Assembly (NCBI GenBank): GCA_016708725.1
Contig: JADJFE010000006.1
Span: 278,633-342,632, forward strand
Reading direction: 5' to 3'
Length of the DNA stretch: 64,000 bases
Source of the DNA: Candidatus Aalborgicola bjergmarkensis
GTDB lineage: Bacteria; Pseudomonadota; Gammaproteobacteria; Burkholderiales; Burkholderiaceae_C
Part shown: one piece after another, positions 54,125 to 64,000 of the stretch
Numbering within the stretch: the stretch's first letter is position 1
Layout: each line of letters starts with the position of its first letter
The notes under the pieces: generated by a model
The model's input: only the letters and a program-made list of their open reading frames with translations
Databases searched by the model: none
What the model was told of the DNA's origin: nothing
Program-made: the position numbers and the translations under genes

Positions 54125-55479
54125 ATGCATTCGACTACTACACCGCACTGGTGGCATTGCGCGCCCCTGTTGGCAGGTCTGCTGGCAGCATCCACCCCGG
54201 CAAACGCGCTGGACCTGAGTGCGGCCACAACAGCCGCGCTGGCCAACGATGCCGGCATACAGGCCACCCGCTTCGCCACGGAATCCCAGCTTGAACGCCT
54301 GCCCATGGCCAAGGCGCAACTGCTGCAATGTGACGCTCAGTGGCTCCATTAACAACAACCTGCTGGAAACCACGACCAATTTCGGTCAAAGTGACGACAA
54401 CTATATCAGCCGCAACCTGACCCTGGCCGTGCGCCAACCCCTGTACCGCCCGAACCTGTGGAAGGGGATGGAGCAAGCACAGTCCATGGTCGAAGACGCC
54501 ACCGCCGTCTTGCGGGCAGAAGAGCAAAACCTGATAATGAAAGTGGCTGCAGCCTATTTTGATGCACTACAAACCGAAGACCAGCTCAAACTTATCGAAG
54601 CACAGCGCACCCCGACACTCAGCCAGCTTGATGCAGCGCGCAACGCCCTGACGCAGGCACCGGTACCCGCACCGATATTGACGAAGCCCAGGCGCGACTC
54701 GGACATGGTGCAAGCGCAAGCACTCGAAGCACGACAAAACGCCGACTTCACACGGCGCACCCTGTCGGCCATGGTGCAACAACCCGCCGATGTATTGGCC
54801 ATGCTAGACCCCAATCGGCTGGATTTGCAAGCGTTAAATCCGACGGACTTACAGGAATGGCTTGACGATGCGCAGCGTAACAGCCCGGAGTTGCAGGCGC
54901 TGACTGCGCGTGTGCGCAGCGCCGAGCTGGAAGTGGACAAAGCCACCGCAGGCCACAAGCCAACGCTGGATGCGGTCGCGCAGCTCTCATCCAGCGAGAG
55001 CGAAAATGTCACCGGCTCTTTACGAAATACAACAACAAAGCCTGGGCGTGCAGTTCAACCTGCCGCTGTACGCAGGGGGGTACATCAGCGCCCAGGTACG
55101 TTCCGCCATCGCAGAGGCATCGCGCGCCAGAATGCAACTGGAGGCGACGCGCCGCGACCTGCAATTGCGTGTGCAACGCGAACAACGTGGCATCACGGAA
55201 AACGCCGCCAGGTACAAGCGCTGGAGCAGGGCAGAACGTTCCACCGCACAGTTGATTGAATCCACCCGCATGTCCCACAAAGCGGGCGTACGCACCGTGA
55301 TCGACATTTTGAACGCCGAACTGCAACATCTGCTGGTTAAGCGTGATCTGGCGCAGGCACGCCACCTCCACACCGTATCGCTGGTCCGGCTATGGGCATT
55401 GACCGGACAGGCGCTGCCCGAAAAAATTGCCACCATCAATGGCTGGTTAGCGCAACCAACGCAGCCAACGCAACAATAA
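54125..55479 (+). pseudogene. TolC-family outer membrane protein (frameshifted)
   Basis: The outer membrane channel of the type I system. A signal peptide (LLAASTPANA-L) is followed by LDLSAATTAALANDAGIQATR. The frame shifts near 54335 to NNNLLETTTNFGQSDDNY and NLTLAVRQPLYRPNLWKGMEQA. It shifts again near 55010 to SLGVQFNLPLYAGGYISAQVR and YKAGVRTVIDILNAE-type sequence, a TolC hallmark. It completes the ABC-HlyD-TolC set. Confidence 0.8.
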
Positions 55480-55495
55480 CCCGGCTCTTCATGGC

Positions 55496-56643
55496 GTGAT
55501 GCGCAGACTGCTGCTGGATGTAACGCGCACCCTGCAATCGGAACAGCACACCGGCATTCAGCGGGTTGTGCGCCGGTTGTGGCATGCCCTGCACGCAACC
55601 AGCGCGAAAAACAAGGCCTGCGCGGTAGAGGCCGTGGTATTCCAGGGCACCCACTGGCACAGACTCACACAACTGCCGCGCCACGCCACTGGAGGCGATA
55701 CACCTACGCCTGATACCACCCAAGCCAGGCATCGGCCGAGCCCATTCAACCAGGATCGGGTGACACCCTTTTGCTCGCCGATGCCTCCTGGTATCTCGAC
55801 CCCTGGCCTGCCGTGGATGCGGCGCTGGAGAACGGTGCCGTGCTGGCCGGTTTTGTGCATGATTTGCTACCGCTGCAGCAACCCGAGTGGTTCAAACCGG
55901 AACTGCCACACGTTTTGCATCCCACCTGCGGCAACTCACGGCTAGCACGCGCCAGCCTGTTACTAACCCCTCGCCGTGGTACAAGCACTGCAGAAACAGC
56001 ACGTGCGCGCCGGTGGTACGCCTGCCCCTGAGCGCGGACTTTCTGCCAGCCCAGACAATCCCCAACACCGGCCGCCTCACCGGCGCTATAGCCAATCCGA
56101 TTCGTCCTCACGAGATTCGGAACCATCGGGCCGCGCAGAATCACCAGCTGGTGCTGGCGGCGTTCGAACGGTGTGGGAACAGGGAAGCCCTTTGCAACTG
56201 GTATTGGTGGGCGCTTCCGGGCTGGTGCTCGGATGTCCTGCTGCGGCGCATTGAAACACGCGGAAAAAGGGAAGCGCCTGCCGCTTCACTCCTTGCCCGA
56301 TGTGAGCGCCCCACACTGTACAAAAACCCCGGGCGCTGGCTTTTGCCTCGCTGAACCGAGGAGCTTTGGGTTTCCTGCCCGCTGGTCCAGCCGGGCAGCC
56401 CTGACTGGGGCTGCCCGTGCTCTGGCGCCGACATCCGGTGCTGCGCGAAGTCGGGGCGACTGGCACGCTGTTTACCGGTGGACAATGGCCCCCTGGGTCA
56501 TTAGCCTTAACAGCCCTACAACACATTCGCCCCCTCCCGCCACCCGCGCCAGTACGCACCTGGGATCAGGTCGCAGACGAATTGTGGAAAACGCTGGCTT
56601 TTGGAACAAGCAACACAACAAAAATCAACCGAACCAACCAACG
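55496..56643 (+). pseudogene. Glycosyltransferase family 4 (frameshifted)
   Basis: It begins MMRRLLLDVTRTLQSEQHTGIQRVVRRLWHAL (landmark TLQSEQHTGIQRVVRRLW), continues in another frame with DASWYLDPWPAVDAALENGAVLAGFVHDLLPL, and later shows NHQLVLAAFER and, at 56440, VLREVGATGTLFTGGQWPPGSLA, the usual C-terminal donor-binding half. At least four indels break it. Likely adds sugars to a surface glycan or the exported protein. Confidence 0.65.
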
Positions 56644-56646
56644 CAT

Positions 56647-58361
56647 ATGAATAACATGCCGCACATTGACCAACTCATTCAGTCCATCCGGGACGAAACC
56701 GCGCAACCAGAATACCAGTGAACACAGTCCTGCATGCAATCCGGTAGCGGAAAGCCCGGTGTGGCCACCACGCCAGTGCCACGGTGTCCACACCGCATGC
56801 ACGCCCAAACGGTACAAACAAGGCACGCGCTTAACTGGACCATATCCGATGATTTTCTGCTTATCAGTGACAATGTTCAGTTCATCGAGACTGCATACCT
56901 GCAACTGTTACGCCGCCCTGCCGATGCCCTTGGAATCCAGCATTACCTGGAAAAACTCAAAGAAGGCTACGGCCAGATGTTTGTCCTTGCTGCCCTGCGC
57001 ACCTCGCCCGAAGGCCGTAAGGCCCATGCACGGGTAGCGGGTTTTAGTGTTCCTCCTGGTTTTACTTTGCCAGCGTTGCCGGGCAGCGCGTCGGATTGGC
57101 AGCGCCCACTCGCCTGTTTAGCAAGGCGTATAGCGCCTGGCGCCACCTGCTCCTGGCAGCTTCGGGGCGTCTGAGTACACGCATCAGCCAGATCGCCGCG
57201 CACATGCCTGCGCTCGAAGTGCAACACAACGCCCTGCGCACGCACATCGAGCAACAAGGCACATGGAACGCACACACCCAGCAACGCCTGGACCAGCAAG
57301 GGCATGGAATACCTATGCCGAACAGCGCCTGGACCAGCAGGAAACATGGAATGCACAGACTACGCAAAGGTTTCAATCAGCGCTTCCGATCAGCAAGAAA
57401 CCTGGAACGCGCATGCCACGCAACGTTTCGAACAGCGCCTCGATCAACAAGAAACGTGGAAACAGCTGCCGAACAGCGCCTGGATCGGCTAGTGTCACTT
57501 CAGCCGAGCAGGAGGCCAGATGTCATCGAACAACAGCAAGCACACAAAAACTTTGCAGAAAACAACCTCTTCCAATTACAGCTGTTGCAGGCACGGGTGA
57601 TGAATCTGCAGTTACGCAGCGCAGCCCACGCATTGAAAAATACCACGCCCGCTGCACCCCCACCACCAACCGCACAGCCCGAAATCGACCGCTACCGACG
57701 CAATCGACGATTACTACCTGGCCTTTGAGAACGCCATGCGCGGCAGCCATGCCGAAATCACAGAAACTCACCCCCTACCTGTCCCATCTGGTCACCGTGG
57801 CGCCGGAAGTGCTGGCTTTGCCCATGCTCGATCTGGGTTGCGGTCGGGGCGAATGGCTGGAGTTGCTGTGCGCCCAGGGGTTTGACGCCATGGGGCTGGA
57901 CCTGAACCCGGCCATGGTGCAGCATTGCCAAAGCCGGGGAGTACGCTAACCGTCCATGCCAACGCCTTGCAGTGGCTGGCACAACAGGCGGATGGAACTT
58001 ACGGTCTGGTCAGCGGATTTCACATCATCGAACACCTGCCATTCGAGCAACTGTTCACGCTGATCGCCCAGGCCTGGCGCGTGCTCGCGCCGGGCGGTGT
58101 GCTGGTGCTGGAGACGCCCAACCCGGAAAACGTCTGGTGGGCAGCCATACTTTCTACCACGACCACACCCCACCGCAATCCCATAACGCCCACATCCTTG
58201 CGCTTCCTGCTGGCTACCACGGATTTTCCGCGCAACACTTTTGCGCCCTCAACCCCTATCCGGGCAGTGATCGCGTGCAGGAAACAGGCGCCTTGGCCGA
58301 GCGTGTCAACGGCCACCTGTACGGCCCCTGGGATTATGGTGTGGTGGCCCGCAAACCATAA
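56647..58361 (+). pseudogene. DUF4214 - coiled coil - SAM methyltransferase protein (frameshifted)
   Basis: Near the start MNNMPHIDQLIQSIRDE, then a DUF4214 unit (FIETAYLQLLRRPADALGIQHYLEKL). The middle (about 57190-57490) is a coiled coil of repeated EQRLDQQETWNAH-like units. The end is a class I methyltransferase with MLDLGCGRGEWLELLCAQGF (motif I) and GFHIIEHLPFEQL, VLAPGGVLVLETPNPEN. DUF4214 and methyltransferase together are known near surface-glycan genes. Several indels split it. Confidence 0.6.
57255..57490 (+). repeat. In-gene tandem repeats coding a coiled coil
   Basis: At least four imperfect units of about 50 bp, each with CCTGGACCAGCA or CTCGATCAACA followed by GAAAC-TGGAA. They code EQRLDQQETWN-type segments. 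The repetitive sequence may also explain part of the assembly trouble here. Confidence 0.6.
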
Positions 58362-58382
58362 CCATGAACCATAAACATACCC

Positions 58383-59330
58383 ATGGACATCATCGTCACA
58401 GCTGCCACGTTCCCTTCATTTTCGGGGGAGAGATGCACCACGTGCAGGGCACGGTTGACGGCTTGCGCGCCCTGGGGCACCAGGTGGAACTGATGCGCTT
58501 TCCCTTTCAGTTCTCGCCCGAAAACCATTCACGATGTCATGCACTTTGCCGAACATCTGGATTTGACAAGGCCCAATGGCCAGCAGGTGGACCGCGTGAT
58601 CAGCCTGCAGTTTCCGGTTACGGTGTCATCCATCCCCACCATACCTGTGGCTGATGCACCAGCACCGCGCAGCCTACGAACTGTTTGATGCCAGTACGGC
58701 CAGCCCGGAACAATCCCGGCTGCGCGAAGCCATCACGGCATTTGACAAGCGGGTACTGCAACGGGTACACCATCGGTTTGCCAATTCGCCGCGTGTTGCG
58801 CAGCGTCTGGCGCAATTCAACCAGCTGAGGCCGAACCGCTGTTGCCTCCACCGCAAACGCCAGGGCTGTTGATCCGCTCGGCGGCACTCTTGCGCTCGAA
58901 CACCTGCATCGTGATTGCCCGCACCGGCGACGCGGAGCCCATGTACCGCCAATTGATTGGCGAATTAGGGCTGGAGAACCGGGTCAAACTGCTGGGCACA
59001 TCACGGACGCGGAAAAAAATTGCTTTTATGCCCATAGTCTGGGGTATTTTTCGAACCCTACGACGAGGACTACGGCTATATCACCCTGGAAGCCATGCTC
59101 GTTCAGCAAACCCGTCATCACCTGCTCGGACTCGGGCGGCCGCTGCAATTTGTTGTGCACCAGGACACGGGCTACGTGCTGGAACCCGACGCACAGGCCA
59201 TGCAAACGCCATCGACGCCTTGGCAGAAAAACCGGAAAAAGCAGCGCCCAGGTGGGGCGATCGGTCGCGCGCGTTACCGATAGCTGCGCATCAGCTGGCT
59301 CGCACCATCGAGCGCTTGTTATCCGTCTGA
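58383..59330 (+). pseudogene. Glycosyltransferase family 4, second copy (frameshifted)
   Basis: In one frame GEMHHVQGTVDGLRALGHQVELMRFPFQFSP (landmark GTVDGLRALGHQVELMRFPF), then MHQHRAAYELFDASTASPEQSRLREAI and FDKRVLQRVHHRFANSPRVAQRL. Further on, ARTGDAEPMYRQLIGELGLENRVKLLG and SKPVITCSDSGG-type sequence mark the second half. At least five indels. It ends near SALPIAAHQLARTIERLL at about 59325. Confidence 0.6.
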
Positions 59331-59332
59331 CG

Positions 59333-59811
59333 TTCGTTTGATGGGGCCCCCCGCCGGGCGTCCGATTCACCCTTGCAGGCACTGCGGTAACGCTGGTGCA
59401 AAATCTTGAACCGCTGCACGTACACCTGCGTTTCCGCGTGGGGGGTACCGGCATGCTTTGCACGGCCCCAGGACCTGCGTTATAGGGCCGCCGTTGCCAG
59501 GCTGATATCCCCGTTGAACTTGGTCAGCAGGCCAGCAGGTACTGCACGCCACCGCGAATATTCATATCGGGCACCAGCGCATCCGCAACACCAGCTGCTG
59601 GGCCGTGGCAGGCATCAGCTGCATCAGGCCGACTGCTTCCTGCGTGACCGCGCCACAGGGTTGAAGCCCGACTCTGCGTGATCACGGCGCGCACCAAGGC
59701 CGGGTTCAGCCGGAACTGGCGTGCCGCTTCTCGATCACGCTCCCATACGCTTCCAGATGCAATTTGGTCGAGTCCCACTGAATAGCAGAATTTAGGTTGC
59801 ACGCATAACAC
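59333..59811 (-). pseudogene. Lytic transglycosylase (SLT domain, broken)
   Basis: AARQFRLNPALVRAVIT is followed in other frames by pieces of the SLT fold: HAGSSRPDAADACHGPA stands where QLMPATA is expected, then GVADALVPDMNIRGGVQYLL, then the TAAYNAGPGAV region in a third frame near 59480. The signal-peptide end is not convincing. It would cleave peptidoglycan. Convergent with the glycosyltransferase gene. Confidence 0.6.
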
Positions 59812-59817
59812 GAAGGG

Positions 59818-60835
59818 CTATAGATGGTGTACGCACTGCGCAGCGGGGATGTCGGGACTCATGGTGGCGTCACCGACAAAAATCAGCTTGTAATCCTTGT
59901 TGTACTTGCGGATGATGTCCCAGGTGTCAAACTTTTCGCTATAGCGGCGCCGGTTGTTTTTCCACATGAAGTCATAGACGCAATTGTGGAAATAATAAAA
60001 CTCCAGGTGCTTGAATTCGGTCTTGGTCGCGCTGAACAACTCTTCCACCCGGGCAATGTGCTCGTCCATGGTGCCACCCACATCCATTAACAGCAAGACC
60101 TTGACGTTGTTGTGCCGCTCGGGAATCATCTTGATGTCAAGCCAACCGGCATTGGCTGCCGTCGAATGGATGGTGTCATCCAGATCGAGTTCCAGTTCAT
60201 GGCCTTCGCGCGCAAATTTACGCAAACGGCGCAGCGCGACCTTGATATTGCGTGTGCCCAGCTCCTGCGTATCGTCATAGTCCGATATACCCGCTGGTCC
60301 CACGACTTTCACCGCGCTCTTGTTGCGGCCTTTATCCTGCCCGATACGAATACCCTGCGGGTTTTGCCCACACGCACCAAAAGGCGAGATGCCGCCGGTC
60401 AATCCATTTATTGCCACCTTCGTGGCGCTCCGCTCTTTTGCTCTTCCAGGCGTTTCTTGAGCGTCTCCATCAGCTCGTCCCAGCCCATTTTCTGGTTCTG
60501 GCCAGTTCTTCCGGGCTGAGATTGAGTTCGAGATTTTTACGCAGCCACTCCAGCGGAATGTCCTTGCTGAAGTCCGCCACCATTTCGACACCCTTGAGTA
60601 GGCGGCAAAAGCCCGGTCAAACTTGTCGTAGTGCTTCTCGGTTCCGACCAGGGCGGTGCGGCTGGAGGTAGTAAAAATCGTCAATCGTATAGGCGCTGGG
60701 AATTGTCCCGTCCTCTGGTATGGGCGCAGCCGGCCCCACCACGCCTTTTTTCAGGGCTTCGAGCAAGGTGAGGTATTCGGTGACCGAAACCGGCAATTGC
60801 GCCGAGCGCAGGGTGTAGAAGAAGTCGAGCAACAT
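59818..60835 (-). pseudogene. VWA-domain (CoxE-like) protein, broken and C-terminally short
   Basis: The start MLLDFFYTLRSAQLPVSVTEYLTLLEAL at 60835 is typical (landmark AQLPVSVTEYLTLLEALKKG). The VWA part reads VKVLLLMDVGGTMDEHIARVEELFSA (metal-site variant DVGGTMD), then YYFHNCVYDFMWKNN and FVGDATMSP. Normal relatives continue ~70 residues past MSP; here the frame ends at CVHHL. Two or more indels precede the VWA domain. Usually encoded beside a MoxR-type ATPase, not seen here. Confidence 0.65.
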
Positions 60836-60869
60836 AGGGGTTCTCCAAAGCGCCAGGGATGAAACAATT

Positions 60870-62110
60870 CTAGGGTGTGGCTTTGGTTTTGTCGCGCACG
60901 GCACCTTTGACCATATCAAAGCGGAACAAGCGGCATTCAATCGGACCGTTCCACAAGGGGATGCGGCGCGACTCCTTCAGGTGCATCTTGCCCGGCAGTT
61001 TCAAGTCCGGGGTCAGAATCCAGCCGCTCCAGCCCGCGTAGTTTTTCTTCCAGTGCGTTGCCAGCTGGCTGAAGAATTCGCCACCGTCTTCGGTCACGGC
61101 CTTTTCGCGGGCGCTGCCTGCCACGCCGCCCACTGCGATACGTTCACCGTAGGGCGGATTGAGCAGCATCACGCCAGGAGTATCTGTGGGTGGCATACGC
61201 TGGAGCGCATCGCCCCCACGAAACTCAATGGCATCGGCCACGCCAGCGCGCTGGGCATTGCGCTGGGCAAAATCGACCATGCGGTGCGACACGTCACTGC
61301 CAAAAATAATAGGCTTTTCGCCGGTATTCGGCATGGATACAGCGAGAGCAGATTCTTTTATAGCATCCCATACATGTGCCTGAAATGGCAGGTAGCGCTC
61401 GAATGCAAAGCGGCGCAACGCTCCGGGAGCGATATTGCACGCCATCTGTGCGGCTTCGATGGCAATGGTGCCACTGCCGCAACACGGATCGTATAGCGGG
61501 AGCAGCTTGCCATTTTCATCGCCATCGGGCCAGCCACAGGCCATCAGCATGGCTGCTGCCAGCGTTTCCTTCAAGGGCGCATCACCCCTTGTCCTCACGC
61601 CAGCCCGCTTGAACAGCGACTCACCCGAGGTGTCCAGGTACAGCGAACAACCTGTCGGTGGTCACGTGGGCGTGGATGCGCACATCCGGCCAGCGGGTAT
61701 CGACGCTCGGGCGCACACCCTGGGACTTGGTGCGAAAGCGATCACAAACGGCATCCTTGATCTTGAGCGCGGCAAAGTTCAGGCTGTTCAGCGGGCTATG
61801 CTGGGCCGTCATTTCAACCTTGATGCTGTGCTTGGGGGTGAACCAGATTTCCCAGGCCACCTCGGACGCGATGCGGTACAGATCCTGCTCGCTGCGGTAC
61901 TGCGCATATGCCAGCTGCACCAGCACGCGCTGCGCCAGGCTGTGCAGGTTCAGCCGCATCACATCGCGCCAGGAAGAGCGCAGTAGCACACCACCACGGC
62001 GCACCAGCAGATCCCTCGCCCATCAAGCCGGTAAGGCCATGCACCTCGGTCGCCAGCAGATCCTCTACGCCAGCGGCGCAGGGGAGGAACAGGGTGAGTT
62101 GGTTCGCGGA
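60870..62110 (-). pseudogene. rlmL: THUMP-domain 23S rRNA guanine-N2 methyltransferase (frameshifted)
   Basis: N-terminal FLPCAAGVEDLLATEVHGLTGL, THUMP part DVMRLNLHSLAQRVLVQLA and DRFRTKSQGVRPSVDTRWPDVRIHAHV in a second frame, then the catalytic half RGDAPLKETLAAAMLMACGW, DPCCGSGTIAIEAAQMA, and VMLLNPPYGERI (the NPPY active motif). At least three indels. The start overlaps or closely follows rpoN. Confidence 0.75.
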
Positions 62111-63750
62111 TTCTTTTCTAAGGAAGCCGTCGCAATCTTGGAGGCCTTCACATTGTTTGGCAACGGTGCGACGCCCGGGCGCACTCGATAACTGACATTC
62201 GAGCATTTCGGATATCTGGTTTGTCACTCAAGGGCTTGTTGGTGTCTTCGGCGGCAATAAACTGTTTTGATCAGCCCGCGCGCACGGCAACGGATGCGCT
62301 GCCGCCCGATTCGGTTCCCAGGCCAGGCCAAAAAAGTATTTCAACTCGGAGGTGCCAAACGGTGTGAAGATGTATTTGGCGCTGGTCCGCGGCTGATGGT
62401 GTGGACTCATGCAAGCCCAGCTCATCAGCGATCACGCAAAACCAGTGGGCGCATGGCCATTTCATAATGGTGAAGAAGCCTTTTGCCGCTCGACAATCGC
62501 CGTGCTGACACGCAAAATGGTATCCGAAGCGCTGCTGAACATTTTTGATGGTCCGGCGCGCCTCCTGCAACTGCTGCTGCAAGCCCGTATAGCCGGAGCC
62601 TTCAACGCCGGACGTGGCACGGTGGTTTGCGCGGCACACCGGTGGCGCCATGTCATGCACCCGCAGCCGGGGCATGACGTCCGGATTGAGCATGACCCGG
62701 AATTGAGAATTAGTGCCTGCGCGTGTGTCGGTTTCGGATCTGGTAACCGGCACCACCAGCACGTCGGGTATGACCAAGTTGCGCTCGACATTGACAAAAC
62801 GCCGCCCAGGCTTGGGTTCCAGTTGTCCGATCAGCGTCAGCGCCTCCCGCACCTGGGCATCCACGCCACCGCAGCGCTGCGTCAAGGCCTTGATGTCACG
62901 CCGGGCCAGCAAATCCATGGACTGTTCGCACATGCACAGGGCAAGCTCCAACAGCATGCGCTGCTTAGGGTCGGGGGCTGCAAGGGCATCATTCAGCCTG
63001 GCTTTGAGTTGCAGACGCAAACATTCTGCCAGGTCACGCGCGCCCACACCGGAAGGCTCCAGACTTTGCAGTAGCCGCAAGGCCACCGTGAAGTGGTGCT
63101 GCAAATCCTCCACCTGCTGTGTTTGCTGTGTGTCCGTACCCGTACCCGTATCCGCGCCAGCCACCAACCCCTGCAGATCATCGAGGGAGTCTTCAAGGTA
63201 GCCGTCGTCGCCGACCGATTCAATCAGAAAGCTGAGCGCGGCGGCGTCCACCCCCCCGAGATGCAAACCCAGAGCCTGGCGATGCAAATGCGCCTGCAGC
63301 GATTCGTGTGAACGCGCCCATTCGGTGGCGTCGCGTTCCTCCGTCGCATCCAGGTTGTTGGTGCGCGCTGTGGCATCGGTGCCCCACTCGTTGTCATCCG
63401 GGGACATGTCTTGCGTGCCGTACCGTCCAGTCAGGCCATCATCCCCGTCAAGGGGCGTCACTTCATCGCTGTTGAGCTGCTATCCCCACGTGGAATCAGT
63501 GGATGCAGATGCAGAATTAATGCTTAATATCAAGTACCCGCTCACCTCCGCTCACGGGCGTGTCGGCGGACGGACCAAATTCCTCGCCAATCGCCTCATC
63601 CTGGGTTTCTCTAAAAAGGGATTCTGGTCTAGCATCTGCTCGACTTCTGGCTCCAGTTCAGCGTGGAGGCTGGGGCAGACGGATGGATTGTTGCAGTTGG
63701 GGGGTGAGCGTCAAATGCTGCGAAACACGCAGGGACAGGCCTTGTTTCAT
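62065..63750 (-). pseudogene. rpoN: RNA polymerase sigma-54 factor (frameshifted)
   Basis: The start at 63750 gives MKQGLSLRVSQHLTLTPQLQ, the activator-contact region. The core-binding part is in 62271-63461 (LAECLRLQLKARLNDALAAP, then RDIKALTQRCGGV, QLEPKPGRRFVNVERNLVIPDVLV). The HTH and RpoN box near 62120-62400 are split over three frames (ADELGLHEST; GRRTVAK). At least four indels. As rpoN is normally intact, sequence error is the likely cause. Confidence 0.8.
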
Positions 63751-63765
63751 ACGGAAGTCACCCCT

Positions 63766-64000
63766 TTACATCCGGAAATGTTCACCCAGGTAGACCCGCC
63801 GCACTTCGGCATTGTCCACAATGTCAGCCGGAGTGCCCTCAGCCAGTACGTTGCCTTCGCTGATGATGTAGGCATGGTCACAAATACCCAAAGTTTCGCG
63901 CACGTTGTGGTCGGTAATCAACACGCCAATGTTGCGCGCTTTGAGAAAATTGATGATACGCTGTAGTTTCGCCAGGCCGCAATCGGGTCGATGCCGGCAA
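63766..64000 (-). CDS. lptB: LPS export ATPase LptB, C-terminal end (partial)
   Basis: It runs off the right edge. The end of the ABC domain is visible: AGIDPIA after Walker B, then (after one indel near 63975) FLKARNIGVLITDHNVRETLGICDHAYII (landmark ARNIGVLITDHNVRETLGI), ADIVDNAEVRRVYLGEHFRM-stop. LptB powers LPS transport. It lies 15 bp before rpoN, the common lptB-rpoN order. Confidence 0.85.
   Translation of the reverse strand, partial: CRHRPDCGLAKLQRIINFLKARNIGVLITDHNVRETLGICDHAYIISEGNVLAEGTPADIVDNAEVRRVYLGEHFRM

Noticed and set aside
57255..57490. Direct repeats as a possible CRISPR array
   Set aside because: Units of ~50 bp without unique spacers; they code a continuous coiled coil.

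Overview
The window looks like a chromosome segment of a betaproteobacterium, most likely Burkholderiales and close to Comamonadaceae. The evidence is the rpsF-priB-rpsR-rplI-dnaB block with a PriB gene, an lptB-rpoN pair, a ppsA/ppsR pair, and many copies of a 3'-end repeat ending in TAGCTATCAAAA of a kind I associate with that family. No rRNA, tRNA or CRISPR array was seen. The species is not determined.

Region by region. 0.2-1.8 kb: an AAA-ATPase/PD-(D/E)XK protein. 2.2-13.5 kb: the most remarkable locus. Two DUF4384-like secreted proteins, a DUF4384 lipoprotein, an OmpA-type peptidoglycan-binding protein, three exported caspase-family proteins and a serpin lie in tight succession on the + strand. 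An inverted, 5'-truncated caspase/FGE-like gene sits at the left end. The C-terminal ends of the two FGE-like (C-type-lectin-fold) domains differ mainly at adenine-type positions. Both variable blocks lie between near-identical flanks and are followed by a GC-rich hairpin, which is the signature of diversity-generating-retroelement (DGR) variable regions. 13.5-24.6 kb: a mobile-element graveyard with a group II intron relic, and an IS1634-type transposase gene split by an 8.1-kb IS21-related composite that carries ParB-like and Zn-finger accessory genes. 24.6-30.2 kb: toxin-antitoxin genes (yefM-yoeB, PIN, hicAB, a solitary Phd), an arylamine N-acetyltransferase-like gene and an IS1595, all bracketed by MITE-like repeats.

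30.3-37.9 kb is conserved core: two GGDEF-type proteins, an aminotransferase, dnaB and ribosomal protein genes. 38-39.9 kb is a second repeat-bracketed toxin-antitoxin patch. 39.9-46.4 kb carries ppsA, a ppsR that has lost its N-terminal half, a YccA/BI-1 membrane protein, a lipoprotein, a RelE/HTH toxin-antitoxin pair and rlmD. 46.4-59.3 kb is a cell-surface module with a double glycosyltransferase, a TnpB-derived N-terminal-domain protein coupled to type I secretion genes, more glycosyltransferases and a DUF4214/coiled-coil/methyltransferase protein. 59.3-64 kb holds a lytic transglycosylase, a VWA protein, rlmL, rpoN and the end of lptB.

From about 51.87 kb onward nearly every gene is broken by small indels or short deletions, including genes that should be intact such as rpoN and lptB. 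I read this tract mainly as poor consensus sequence, so its boundaries and products are approximate. The working idea for the left part is a periplasmic or surface caspase system whose lectin-like sensor tails may be diversified by a DGR located elsewhere, with a serpin (predicted P1 Lys) as a candidate internal brake on basic-specific caspases. That is inference; the domains, motifs and sequence comparison are seen directly.
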